Source: G965220205 sp965220205 (GTDB lineage Bacteria > Chloroflexota > Dehalococcoidia > Lucifugimonadales > Australimonadaceae). From it: 64,000 bases of DNA. The notes under the pieces were generated by a model, which was given only the letters and a program-made list of their open reading frames with translations, was not told where the DNA came from and ran no database searches. This document shows, one piece after another, positions 51,564 to 60,252 of this stretch. Every line of letters starts with the position of its first letter. Within the stretch, counting starts at the first letter, position 1. The stretch is from assembly GCA_965220205.1 (NCBI GenBank), contig OZ244812.1:2418001-2482000 (forward strand). Reading direction: 5' to 3'. The translations under genes and the position numbers were made by a program.

Positions 51564-52382
51564 CTACGAGATATGCGCTGCGCCGTTGACTTCGAGCAGG
51601 GCTCCCGATACGAAGTTCGATAGGTCCGAGCACAGGAACAGGACCGGCCCTACGGCCTCGTCGACGGTCCCGACGCGCTTCAACGGGAGCCTCTCAATCA
51701 TCTCGTTGCGTTGCGATTCGGGGATGCCGAGCACCGCTTCGCCGAGCCGCTCCTCCTGCGTCTCCCGGGCGCGGGTTAGCCGCGTGTCGATGGCGCCGAA
51801 GGCCACCGAATTGGCGAGCACGTTGAACATAGCCCCTTCGAGCGCCATTGTCCTGGTCACGCCCACGATGCCCGCCTTGGCCGCCGAGTAGTTGATCTGG
51901 CCCAAGTGCCCGAAGCTCGATTGGGACGAGACCGTCACCATGTGCCGCGCGACCGGCCGTTCGCCCCGGTCCAACGCCTCGCGCGCCCGCTCCCGCATCA
52001 CCTTGAACGCGTCCCGCACGACGTAGAACGTCCCCGTGAGGTGCACGTCGATGATCGCCTGCCACTGCTCGTCGGACATGCGGTGCGCCATGCCGTCCCA
52101 CGTGTAGCCGGCGGCGGCGACCGTGATGTGGACGTCGCCGAAGCGCTCCATCGCGGTCGCGGCGAGCCGCTCCGACACGGCCGAGTCGGACACGGAGCCC
52201 GCGACCGCCGCGGCGCGGCCGCCCATCGCTTCGATCTGCCGCACAGTCTCGTCGAGCGGCGCGGGGTCGAGGTCGTTGGCGACGACGTTCGCCCCCTCCT
52301 CGGCGAGGCGCAGCGCGACGCCCCGGCCGATCCCGCGACCCGCGCCCGTGACGATGGCTACACGGCCCTGAATCCCATCCAT
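51564..52382 (-). CDS. short-chain dehydrogenase/reductase
   Basis: 272 residues. The cofactor motif is VTGAGRGIGRGVALRLAEEG; the following acidic loop VVANDLDP suggests NAD preference. Structural AAAGYTWDGM replaces NNAG. The catalytic triad is S (VSSQSSFGHLG), Y and K in YSAAKAGIVGVTR. It has the usual C-terminal DLSNFVSGALLEVNGAAHI. Substrate is unknown. GAAGGAG precedes the ATG. Confidence 0.92.
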   Translation of the reverse strand: MDGIQGRVAIVTGAGRGIGRGVALRLAEEGANVVANDLDPAPLDETVRQIEAMGGRAAAVAGSVSDSAVSERLAATAMERFGDVHITVAAAGYTWDGMAHRMSDEQWQAIIDVHLTGTFYVVRDAFKVMRERAREALDRGERPVARHMVTVSSQSSFGHLGQINYSAAKAGIVGVTRTMALEGAMFNVLANSVAFGAIDTRLTRARETQEERLGEAVLGIPESQRNEMIERLPLKRVGTVDEAVGPVLFLCSDLSNFVSGALLEVNGAAHIS

Positions 52383-52545
52383 GTTCGCTCCTTCGCCTTT
52401 CCTTTTGTTCTGCGTGTTCCTTTGCGTCCGTGCACACGGCGCCGCGTCGCCGCCTCATCCTAACCCGTCATCCTCGTGGAAGCGCGCCGCCTGATAGAAT
52501 CGGCGGGCCGCTTGCCGCACAGCGGGCAGGCGTTGGAGGCACGAC

Positions 52546-53334
52546 ATGGCGTTGACCCACGATCAGATGCACCACTTGGCCCACGGCCTCATGGACGCGC
52601 TCGAGGCCGGCGAGCCCATCGACCCGCTCACCGAGCAGGCGCCGGGCATCACGGAGCACGACGCTCGCGAGATCGCCTTCGATATTCTGGGCCACCGCAT
52701 GGGCGACGGCCACCGCGTCGTGGGCAAGAAGGTGGGTCTCACGAGCCAGGCCACGCAGCGGGCGCTCGGCATCGACGCTCCGCAGTTCGGGGTGATCCTC
52801 GACGACATGACGGTGCGCGACGGCGGGCGCGTCAAGGCGTCGTCGCTCATCGCGCCGAGGGTGGAGCCGGAGATTGCGTTCCGGCTGAAGAGCGCGCTGG
52901 CCGGCCCCGGGATCACCGCCGCAGACGTTCTGGCGGCGACCGACTACGTGTTCCCCGCGTTGGAGATCGCGGACAGCCGCATCAGGGACTGGCGCATCAA
53001 GCTCGAGGACCTCGTCGCCGACAACGTCGCCGCCGCCCTCGTCGTGCTGGGCAGCGCTCGAATGGACCCCGCGGCGCTGGACCTCGAGCAGGAGATGGTC
53101 GTGTTCGAGGTGGACGGCAACGAGGTGGGGCGCGCCTCCGGCAGGGAGGTGCTCGGCAATCCCGCCAACGCTGTCGCCTGGTGCGCCAACGCGCTTGCGG
53201 AGCACGGGATGGGCATCGCCGCCGGCGAGTTCGTCATTCCCGGGTCGTTGACCGTTGCAGCGCCTGCGGCAGCCGGCAACAACGTGACCGCGGCATTCAC
53301 GAACCTTGGCGTCGTCAGCGTCCGGTTTACGTAG
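52546..53334 (+). CDS. 2-keto-4-pentenoate hydratase/2-oxohepta-3-ene-dioate hydratase family
   Basis: 262 residues. Family motifs: GHRVVGKKVGLTSQATQRAL (20 shown), metal-binding EPEIAFRL with Glu ligands, and DYVFPALEIADSRIRDWRIK. The C-terminal VAAPAAAGNNVTAAFTNLGV is usual. It hydrates unsaturated 2-oxoacids in meta-cleavage or related catabolic pathways. No companion aldolase or decarboxylase is next to it. Confidence 0.9.
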   Translation: MALTHDQMHHLAHGLMDALEAGEPIDPLTEQAPGITEHDAREIAFDILGHRMGDGHRVVGKKVGLTSQATQRALGIDAPQFGVILDDMTVRDGGRVKASSLIAPRVEPEIAFRLKSALAGPGITAADVLAATDYVFPALEIADSRIRDWRIKLEDLVADNVAAALVVLGSARMDPAALDLEQEMVVFEVDGNEVGRASGREVLGNPANAVAWCANALAEHGMGIAAGEFVIPGSLTVAAPAAAGNNVTAAFTNLGVVSVRFT

Positions 53335-53342
53335 CCGACTGC

Positions 53343-53348
53343 TACCAT
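53343..53348 (+). promoter_or_regulatory. -10-like box before the RlmD-Maf gene
   Basis: TACCAT ends 8 nt before the ATG at 53356. The spacer from the previous gene is only 21 nt, so this may be an internal leaderless promoter or chance. Confidence 0.35.
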
Positions 53349-53355
53349 CTACCGC

Positions 53356-55263
53356 ATGGCGACTTCTGACATAAGGGAGGACGGTCGGCTCGTCACCCTC
53401 GAACTCGGCGGACTCGGCCGCCTCGGGGAGGCTATGGCCGACCTCGACGGCAAGCCGGTCTACGTGTTCGGCGGCATCCCCGGCGAAACGGTCGTCGTCG
53501 AGGTCATCCGCGAGCGCCGCGGCTATGTCGCCGCGCAGGTCGTCGAGGTCGTCACGCCCTCCGAGCACCGGGTTGAGCCGCCGTGCGGCTACTTCGGCGC
53601 ATGCACCGGCTGCCAATGGCAGCACATCAGCTACGAGCGGCAGCTCGAGATCAAGCGCGAGATTGTCGTTGACGCCCTCGATCGCGTAGGCGGCCTCGAG
53701 GGCGTCGTCACGCAGCCCACGCTGCCCAGTCCGGAGCGCCTCGGTTACCGCAACCACGCCCGCTTCACCGTGGGACCGCTCGGCTCGCCGGCGGAGGGGC
53801 GATTGGGCTATGTGCATCGCGAGCGCCGCCGCCACGTTGAGATCGACGAATGCCTGCTCATGGCGCCGTGGATCAACGAGGCTCTGGCCAGCCTGCAGGG
53901 GCGCGTCGCGGAGACGACGCAGCTCTCCCTGCGCTACGGCGTCGGCACCGGGAGTTGGATGCTGCAACCGACGTTTCAGGACATCGACGTGCCGCTCGCT
54001 TCGGGACAGAAGCACTACGAGGAGCGATTGCTCGGGCGTAGCTTCCGCGTCTCATCGCCGTCCTTCTTCCAGGTCAACACTCACATGGCGGAGCGGCTGG
54101 CTGAGTACGTCCTAGAAGCGCTCCGGCTGACCGGGAGCGAGACCGTGGTTGACGCCTACGCCGGGGTCGCGACGTTCGCCGTCCTCGTTGCGCCGCACGC
54201 CCGCCGCGTGATCGCGGTCGAGGAGTCGGCGTCGGCCCTCGCGGACGCTCGTGTGAACGTTGAAGGAGCGGCGAACATCGAGCTGCGCCAGGCGAGGACC
54301 GAGGACGTGCTCACAGAGCTGGCCGCCGAGGGCCTCGACGCGGTCGTGCTCGACCCGCCGCGCGCCGGGTGCCTGCCGGGAACGCTCGACGCGCTCGCCG
54401 CCTCGCCGCCCGGCCGGGTCGTGTACGTCTCGTGCGACCCTGAGACGCTGGCGAGGGACCTGGCTACGTTGACAGCGGGCCCGTTCCGCCTCGAATCGGT
54501 CCAGCCCGTCGACATGTTCCCGCAGACCCACCACGTCGAGTGCGTGAGCGTGCTGACGCTCGATCCAGTGCGCCACGCCGCGCTGGAGGCCCGCAAACGT
54601 ATCGTGCTCGCCTCGGCTTCGCCGCGCCGCCGCGACATCCTGGCCCGCTTGGGGGCCGTGTTCGACCTCGCTCCATCGGACGCTCCCGAACCGCCCGGCG
54701 AGCCGGGGCAAACGGCCGAGCAGCTGGCCGCATTGCGCGCCCTCGCAAAGGCGCGCGCCTCCGCAGCGCTGCACGACAGCGGCACGTTCGTTGGCGCCGA
54801 CACGGTGGTAGAGCTCGACGGACGCATGCTCGGCAAGCCCGACGCCGCCGCCGAGGCCCGCTCCATGCTCCGGGACCTGCGTGGGCGCGAGCACCGCGTC
54901 GTGACCGCGGTCGCGCTCGTCGATGCGGCTACGGGCGATACGGAGGAGCAGTTCCGCGCGTCGCGGGTCGTCATGCGCGACTACTCGGACGGCGACATCG
55001 AGGCCTACATCGCGTCGGGCGACCCATTCGACAAGGCGGGGGCGTACGCGGTCCAGAGCGCTTCTTTCGCTCCGGCCGCCGAGGTGCGCGGGTGCTACCT
55101 GAACGTCGTCGGTCTGCCTGTGTGCACCTTGCTCAAGGCGGCGGAACGTTTCGGCGTGCGCATACCGATTGCCCCAGACCTCCCGTGGACCGAGCTCGAG
55201 CGGTGCCCGGAGTGCGCCAAGCGGGCAGGGGTGTTGCCGCGCGCGAGGGGACGGCGCGCGTGA
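53356..55263 (+). CDS. fusion: RlmD-type 23S rRNA uracil-C5 methyltransferase + Maf nucleotide pyrophosphatase
   Basis: 635 residues. Residues 1-410: TRAM domain; iron-sulfur Cys in CGYFGACTGCQW plus ECLLM; SAM core VVDAYAGVATFAVLVAPHAR, and catalytic motif VLDPPRAGCLPGTL and YVSCDPETLARDL. Residues 415-610: Maf with IVLASASPRRRDILARLGAV, VGADTVVELDGRMLGKP and GDPFDKAGAYAVQ. A short C-terminal CPEC piece could bind metal. Both halves have all visible active residues. RlmD modifies U1939-type sites of 23S rRNA. Maf removes modified nucleotides (m5UTP, pseudo-UTP). The stop overlaps tatA/B. Confidence 0.93.
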   Translation: MATSDIREDGRLVTLELGGLGRLGEAMADLDGKPVYVFGGIPGETVVVEVIRERRGYVAAQVVEVVTPSEHRVEPPCGYFGACTGCQWQHISYERQLEIKREIVVDALDRVGGLEGVVTQPTLPSPERLGYRNHARFTVGPLGSPAEGRLGYVHRERRRHVEIDECLLMAPWINEALASLQGRVAETTQLSLRYGVGTGSWMLQPTFQDIDVPLASGQKHYEERLLGRSFRVSSPSFFQVNTHMAERLAEYVLEALRLTGSETVVDAYAGVATFAVLVAPHARRVIAVEESASALADARVNVEGAANIELRQARTEDVLTELAAEGLDAVVLDPPRAGCLPGTLDALAASPPGRVVYVSCDPETLARDLATLTAGPFRLESVQPVDMFPQTHHVECVSVLTLDPVRHAALEARKRIVLASASPRRRDILARLGAVFDLAPSDAPEPPGEPGQTAEQLAALRALAKARASAALHDSGTFVGADTVVELDGRMLGKPDAAAEARSMLRDLRGREHRVVTAVALVDAATGDTEEQFRASRVVMRDYSDGDIEAYIASGDPFDKAGAYAVQSASFAPAAEVRGCYLNVVGLPVCTLLKAAERFGVRIPIAPDLPWTELERCPECAKRAGVLPRARGRRA

Positions 55264-55580
55264 ACCTCTTCGGCATCGGCAATCTCGAATTGGTCGCCAT
55301 CCTCGTGGTGGCGCTGATGATCCTCGGACCCGGGAAGATGGTCGAGACAGCGCGCACGCTCGGCAAGTTCTGGGCCGAGGCCCAACGGACGCTGCGCTCG
55401 GTCGCCGACGCCGCGACGGTCCGGCTCGACGAGCCGCCCTCGATGGGCGCGCCGGCGCCCGGTCCGGTCGCGGGGCCCGAAGACGCCGTCGCTCGTCCGG
55501 GCGGCGGTCCTGACGAGGAGCCGGAGGAGCCCGCCGGCCCCGGCGGCGCGCGGGAAGAGGACGCCGAGGGCCGTGGCTAG
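55260..55580 (+). CDS. Sec-independent translocase protein TatA/TatB
   Basis: 106 residues from GTG 55260, overlapping the previous stop (GTGA). N-terminal helix LVAILVVALMILGPGKMVET, then amphipathic helix ARTLGKFWAEAQRTLRSVAD and a Pro/Ala/Glu tail. The Phe-Gly hinge of TatA is replaced by GPGK, as in TatB-type proteins, so it may be TatB. It is translationally coupled to the previous gene and to tatC. Confidence 0.85.
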   Translation: MNLFGIGNLELVAILVVALMILGPGKMVETARTLGKFWAEAQRTLRSVADAATVRLDEPPSMGAPAPGPVAGPEDAVARPGGGPDEEPEEPAGPGGAREEDAEGRG

Positions 55581-56391
55581 GGAAGGCATGACCCTGCGGG
55601 AGCACCTCGAGGAGCTGCGCCGCCGGCTCATCTACTCGTTCCTGTTCCTCGTGCTGGCGTCGGTCGCTGCGTTTGTCGTTCGGGACCCGATCCTCGAGTT
55701 CCTGCTCGAGCCAGGCTTCGGCGACCGGGACGAGATGCCTATCGCCACTGAGGTGCTCGAGACCGTCGGCGTCACTTTCAAGGTCACGCTGATGGTCGGA
55801 TTCGCGGCCTCCCTCCCGGTCACGTTGTATCAGGTCATCATGTTCGTCTCGCCGGGGCTGACCCGCCGGGAACGTTGGTACATGTTCCTGTTCCTTCCAG
55901 GGGTGCTCGTTGCGTTCGCCGCGGGGACCGCTTTCGGCTACTACGTCCTGTTCCCGCCCGCCTTCGAGTTCCTCTTCGAGTTCGGCAGCGCCAACGTCAA
56001 CCCGGAGATCAGGATATCGAGCTACATCAACGTCATCACCTCGTTGATGTTCTGGATGGGCGTCGTCTTTCAGATACCGCTGGTCATGTTCGCCCTAGCG
56101 CGGTTTGGCGTCGTCACGCCTCGCTGGCTTGCCCGGTTCCGGCGCATAGCCATCGTCCTGGCGTTCGTGGCCGCTGCCGTCATCACGCCCACGTTCGACC
56201 CGGTGAACCAGACGTTCGTGGCAGTGCCCATCATCGTCCTGTACGAACTGGGCATCCTGCTGGCGCGGTTCGCGCAGCGGCTGAGGCGCGGTCCTGCGCC
56301 GCGCGGGGAGCCTGGCCACCTCCGCCGCCTGTGCGGCTGGCTGCGGTTCTGGCGCCGGCGAAGGGACGACCCTCCCGGCCCGCAGGACTAG
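55573..56391 (+). CDS. tatC: Sec-independent protein translocase TatC
   Basis: 272 residues from GTG 55573 (ATG 55588 possible). Starts MTLREHLEELRRRLIYSFLF (20 shown), the TatC N-terminal motif. About six membrane segments, including YMFLFLPGVLVAFAAGTAF, NVITSLMFWMGVVFQIPLVM and VLAFVAAAVITPTFDPVNQT. TatC recognises the twin-Arg signal. It overlaps tatA/B. Its stop is close to a terminator and convergent tatA. Confidence 0.94.
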   Translation: MAREGMTLREHLEELRRRLIYSFLFLVLASVAAFVVRDPILEFLLEPGFGDRDEMPIATEVLETVGVTFKVTLMVGFAASLPVTLYQVIMFVSPGLTRRERWYMFLFLPGVLVAFAAGTAFGYYVLFPPAFEFLFEFGSANVNPEIRISSYINVITSLMFWMGVVFQIPLVMFALARFGVVTPRWLARFRRIAIVLAFVAAAVITPTFDPVNQTFVAVPIIVLYELGILLARFAQRLRRGPAPRGEPGHLRRLCGWLRFWRRRRDDPPGPQD

Positions 56392-56420
56392 GAGCGCTCC
56401 AGCGCGGCGCAAAACGAAAA

Positions 56421-56442
56421 GCTGCCGTCAGAGGACGGCAGC
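56421..56442 (-). terminator. intrinsic terminator after tatA
   Basis: GCTGCCGTC / GACGGCAGC (9 bp, loop CTCT on minus). On the minus strand it is followed by TTTTCGTTTT. It lies between convergent tatC and tatA and fits the latter. Confidence 0.8.
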
Positions 56443-56479
56443 TCAACCCAATCGAGCCCGGTGATCGCGCCCCGAGGCG

Positions 56480-56677
56480 CTACTTCTCGGTCGTGGTCCC
56501 GGCCTTGTCCTCCGTCGTGCTCTCGCTCGACGTGTCGCCCTTCCCCTCGACCGAGGTCCTGAACTCGCGTATGCCCTTGCCGAGCGCCCGTCCGATCTCG
56601 GGGACGCGCTTGGCACCGAAGACCAACAGGACAATCAGCAGAATGATTCCCATTTCCCAAGGGCTCAGACCGAACAT
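56480..56677 (-). CDS. tatA: Sec-independent translocase protein TatA
   Basis: 65 residues from ATG 56677. It has MFGLSPWEMGIILLIVLLVF, the hinge GAKRVPEIGRALGKGIREFR and a Ser/Thr/Glu tail. This is a canonical short TatA. With the TatA/B and TatC genes on the other strand, it completes the Tat system. Confidence 0.95.
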   Translation of the reverse strand: MFGLSPWEMGIILLIVLLVFGAKRVPEIGRALGKGIREFRTSVEGKGDTSSESTTEDKAGTTTEK

Positions 56678-56772
56678 TGCAATCCCAGCCTTTCTCTCCA
56701 CCGGCGCCGTTCAGTCGCCAAGGGCCATAGTAGCACAACGGGGTGGGCCGCGAGGAACTGCCGAGGCGCCCG

Positions 56773-57810
56773 CTACCCTCGTACGGCGCCGCGCGGGGCC
56801 GCTTGCAGGGCGCCGGCCTGCGCCAGCAGCTCCGTGAGCGCCACATCGTCGGCGATGTCGCCTGTCTTCATCGCCAAGTCCGTCTCGAGCAGCAGGCGGT
56901 AGAGCCCGCGCACCGCGTCCGGCGTGAAGCCGCGGGCCTGGTCCGCTGTCTTTCGCACGACGAACTCCGACGTCGTGCCGATGCGCGGGCCCCACGCGTG
57001 TTGGGGGACGCCGGAGGCCGCGAGCGCCTGCGCCAGGGCCACCATTCGCGCCTGCCGCGCGACCATCGCGATGAGGTACGGGCCCGTCGCGCCGCCCTGC
57101 AGCAGCCGCTCCATCGCCGTCAACGCGGCACCCGGACGCTTGGCCATGATGGCGTCAACGAGCTCGAACACGCTGAGCTCACGCGCTGCCGACACCAGCG
57201 CTTGCACGTCCCCGGACGTGATTGGCCGGTCGCCGCAGTAGACCGCGAGCTTTTCGATCTCGCCGTCCATCGCCCATAGGTTCGGTCCCACCTGCTCCAC
57301 GAGGTCGGCAACCGCCGACGATGCGATCGCCGCGCCCTTCCGCGCGGCCCGCTCGCGGACCCACGCGGCCAACGCGTCGCGCCGGAGCGTCGGGAACTCG
57401 CGTACGACCGCTGCGTCCGGCCCCAGCTCTCTGATCGCAGCAAGGAGCGGGTTCGCCGCGGTCAGACGGCCGTCGAAGAACACGATGTCCGTCGTGGGAG
57501 GGAGCTCGCCCAGGAGCGAGGACAGCGCCGTGACGAGCGTGCCGGAGTCGCCGTCGCCGCCGCGCCTGCCTCGGCGCGCCGTGCGTTGTCCGGCTACGCT
57601 CGTGAGCAGGCCGCGCACCATCACGAGACGCCGGTCGGCCAGGAACGGGACCACCATGGCGGCGGCGCCGAACCGCTCAACGGTGAACCCGTTCGCGTCT
57701 AGCTGCGCCACGTTCGCCTCGCGGAGGTCGTCGGGCCCGACCGCCTCGACGAGCGCGCGGGCAGCTTCGGAGGCTGAGAAGTCGTCGTCGCCGTGGAAGA
57801 CGTAAATCAT
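56773..57810 (-). CDS. holA: DNA polymerase III subunit delta
   Basis: 345 residues of the HolA family: MIYVFHGDDDFSASEAARAL, VVPFLADRRLVMVRGLLTSV, VVREFPTLRRDALAAWVRER and a C-terminal helix bundle (LLQGGATGPYLIAMVARQAR, LETDLAMKTGDIADD). Delta is the clamp loader subunit that opens the beta clamp. The N-terminus is normal and lacks Walker A, as expected. Confidence 0.92.
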   Translation of the reverse strand: MIYVFHGDDDFSASEAARALVEAVGPDDLREANVAQLDANGFTVERFGAAAMVVPFLADRRLVMVRGLLTSVAGQRTARRGRRGGDGDSGTLVTALSSLLGELPPTTDIVFFDGRLTAANPLLAAIRELGPDAAVVREFPTLRRDALAAWVRERAARKGAAIASSAVADLVEQVGPNLWAMDGEIEKLAVYCGDRPITSGDVQALVSAARELSVFELVDAIMAKRPGAALTAMERLLQGGATGPYLIAMVARQARMVALAQALAASGVPQHAWGPRIGTTSEFVVRKTADQARGFTPDAVRGLYRLLLETDLAMKTGDIADDVALTELLAQAGALQAAPRGAVRG

Positions 57811-57870
57811 GACGGCGTCGTCTCGGCAACCGCGTCCGCTCTATACTTGTACTTGCGCGGGGAGGGTGGA

Positions 57871-58260
57871 TTGAGGTTCTTGTTCTTCATACGCCGGATG
57901 ATGTCGGTAGTCTACTTGATGAAGCATCCAGCGGTGCCCAAACGGCTGAAGCTGCTTCCCCTCTTGGCCGTGGCCTACTTCCTGTTCCCCCGCGACCTGC
58001 TGATGGACTTCCGGCCGTTCGGACACCTGGATGACTTGATCGTCATTACCGTGCTTCTCAACATCTTCGTGGCCAAGGCTGCCCCCTACGTCGACCCGCG
58101 CAGGAAAGAGAAGCCCGACGCCATCCCCGTCGATTTCGAGGTGAAGGAGCGCGTGGGGGCCGACGGCGGCAGCGCCGCCGGCGCCTCCGCACGGGGCGAG
58201 GGCGGCTCGCCGCCCACGGACGGCCCTCCCGAGACGGACCTACGCTACGTCGAGCCGTAG
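57871..58260 (+). CDS. DUF1232 (YkvA-like) membrane protein
   Basis: 129 residues from TTG 57871 (ATG 57898 is the alternative; GGAGGG lies 4 nt from the TTG). The DUF1232 core is KHPAVPKRLKLLPLLAVAYF, LFPRDLLMDFRPFGHLDDLI and VITVLLNIFVAKAA. The C-terminus is acidic. Function unknown. A TATACT box (57842-57847) is upstream. It is divergent from holA. Confidence 0.82.
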   Translation: MRFLFFIRRMMSVVYLMKHPAVPKRLKLLPLLAVAYFLFPRDLLMDFRPFGHLDDLIVITVLLNIFVAKAAPYVDPRRKEKPDAIPVDFEVKERVGADGGSAAGASARGEGGSPPTDGPPETDLRYVEP

Positions 58261-58458
58261 GAGGCTGTCGGCGCCCTCGCAGCGCCAGCCGCGCCGCCGT
58301 AGGGGTTCCTCTCGCGGGTGCCCAGTTCCCCCCAGCACACCCCCGCCGTTCTCGCCGGTTGTGGCGTTGGACATAGGACCAACATCAGTTCGCGGCGCTG
58401 CCGTCGCGCCGATATACTCTCCGATTGTCCCTGTTGTGGACTGCGAGGAGGCTTGCCC

Positions 58459-60168
58459 ATGGCGACGAATCCCATGAATCCGTTAAAGAAGCATTCGTCC
58501 GAGATGACCGACGGGCCGTCGCGGGCGCCCGCGCGGGCCATGCTGAAGGCGATCGGCTTCACCGACGACGACTTGGCGAAGCCGATCGTCGGCGTCGCCA
58601 CGACTTGGATCGAGACGATGCCCTGCAACTACAACCAGCGCGAGCTCGTGAAGGACGTCAAAGAGGGCATCCGCGAGGCCGGCGGCACGCCCATGGAGTT
58701 CAACACGATCTCCGTGTCCGACGGCGTGACGATGGGCACCGAGGGGATGAAGGGCTCGCTGATCAGCCGGGAGGTGATTACCGACTCGATCGAGGTTGTG
58801 GCGCGCGCCCACTCGTTCGACGCCCTCGTCGTCATCGTCGGCTGCGACAAGACGATCCCGGCGGGCGCAATGGCGCTGGCGCGGCTCAACCTGCCTGGCC
58901 TGGCCCTCTACAACGGCTCCATCGCGCCCGGCCGCCTCGACGGCAAGGACCTGACGATTCTCGACGTGTTCGAGGCGGTCGGCGCCCACGGCGCGGGCAG
59001 GATAGACACCGCACGGCTCCAGGCGGTGGAGGACGCGGCTTGCCCTGGCGCCGGGGCGTGCGGCGGACAGTTCACCGCCAACACGATGGCCATGGCCTTG
59101 GAGTTCCTCGGCATCAGCCCGGCGGGCGCGAACGCGGCCCCGGCTCTCGCCAACGCGAAGGCCGAGGAGGCGCGCAAGGCGGGCCGCCTCGTTATGGACC
59201 TGTTGAGGGCCGACGTGAAGCCGCGCGACATCATGACGCGCGAGGCTTTCGAGAACGCCATCGCCGGCTTTGCCGCCACGGGAGGTTCGACCAACGCGGT
59301 CCTGCACTTGCTGGCGATCGCGCGCGAGGCCGGGGTTCCGCTCACGATCGACGACTTCGACTCGATATCGTGGCGCACGCCCATCGTGGCCAGCATGAAG
59401 CCGGCCGGGGACTACGTGGCGGAGGACCTGTACAACGCGGGCGGCTACGGCCTGGTCTCCCAGCAGCTCGTCGCCGGAGACCGGGCCCATGTGGGCGCGC
59501 GCAACGTCGACGGCAGCACCTTCGGCGAGATCGCCGCGGCAGCGGTCGCGACGCCCGGCCAACGGGTCGTGGTCAGCATCGACGAGCCGTTGAAGGCCAG
59601 CGGCGGCATCGCCATCCTCCGCGGCAACCTCGCGCTCGACGGCTGCGTCGTGAAGCTGGCGGGCCACAACCGCAGCTTCCACCGCGGCCCCGCGCGCGTG
59701 TTCGACCGCGAGGAGGAGTGCTTCGCCGCGGTGCAGGGCGGCCGCATCCAGCCGAACGACGTCGTGGTCATTCGCTACGAGGGGCCGGTCGGCGGACCGG
59801 GCATGCGCGAGATGCTGGGCGTCACCGCGGCTATCGTGGGGGCGGGCCTGAGCGACGAGGTCGCGTTGATCACCGACGGCCGCTTCTCGGGCGCGACCCA
59901 CGGGTTCATGATCGGCCACATCGCACCGGAGGCTGTGTTCGGCGGCACGCTGGCGCTCGTGCGCGACGGCGACCCCATATCGCTGGACGTCGAGGCGCGC
60001 CGGCTCCAACTCGAGGTGGCGGAGGACGAGCTGGCGCGGCGGCGCGCCTCGTGGACGGCGCCGCCTCCGAAGTACGCCTCTGGCGCGTTTGCCAAGTTCG
60101 CCAAGAGCGTCGCCTCGGCCAGCGAAGGCGCCACGACCAACCCCGGCCTGCCCGGCAGCGTCTGGTAG
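58459..60168 (+). CDS. ilvD: dihydroxy-acid dehydratase
   Basis: 569 residues from ATG 58459. Iron-sulfur Cys and motifs: MPCNYNQRELVKDVKEGIRE, VIVGCDKTIPAGAMALARLN, DAACPGAGACGGQFTANTMA and LITDGRFSGATHGFMIGHIA. It dehydrates dihydroxy-acids to 2-keto acids in valine and isoleucine synthesis. A TATACT box and AGGAGG are upstream (58411 and 58446). It is followed 84 nt later by an orphan binding lipoprotein. Confidence 0.95.
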   Translation: MATNPMNPLKKHSSEMTDGPSRAPARAMLKAIGFTDDDLAKPIVGVATTWIETMPCNYNQRELVKDVKEGIREAGGTPMEFNTISVSDGVTMGTEGMKGSLISREVITDSIEVVARAHSFDALVVIVGCDKTIPAGAMALARLNLPGLALYNGSIAPGRLDGKDLTILDVFEAVGAHGAGRIDTARLQAVEDAACPGAGACGGQFTANTMAMALEFLGISPAGANAAPALANAKAEEARKAGRLVMDLLRADVKPRDIMTREAFENAIAGFAATGGSTNAVLHLLAIAREAGVPLTIDDFDSISWRTPIVASMKPAGDYVAEDLYNAGGYGLVSQQLVAGDRAHVGARNVDGSTFGEIAAAAVATPGQRVVVSIDEPLKASGGIAILRGNLALDGCVVKLAGHNRSFHRGPARVFDREEECFAAVQGGRIQPNDVVVIRYEGPVGGPGMREMLGVTAAIVGAGLSDEVALITDGRFSGATHGFMIGHIAPEAVFGGTLALVRDGDPISLDVEARRLQLEVAEDELARRRASWTAPPPKYASGAFAKFAKSVASASEGATTNPGLPGSVW

Positions 60169-60252
60169 GGGCGGCGGCGGGCCGTTTCTCCGGGCAGCAG
60201 GTCTCAGAGGGAGTGTAGTGAGCGGGGCGGCGCGGGCCGCTGGGGAGGGAAC

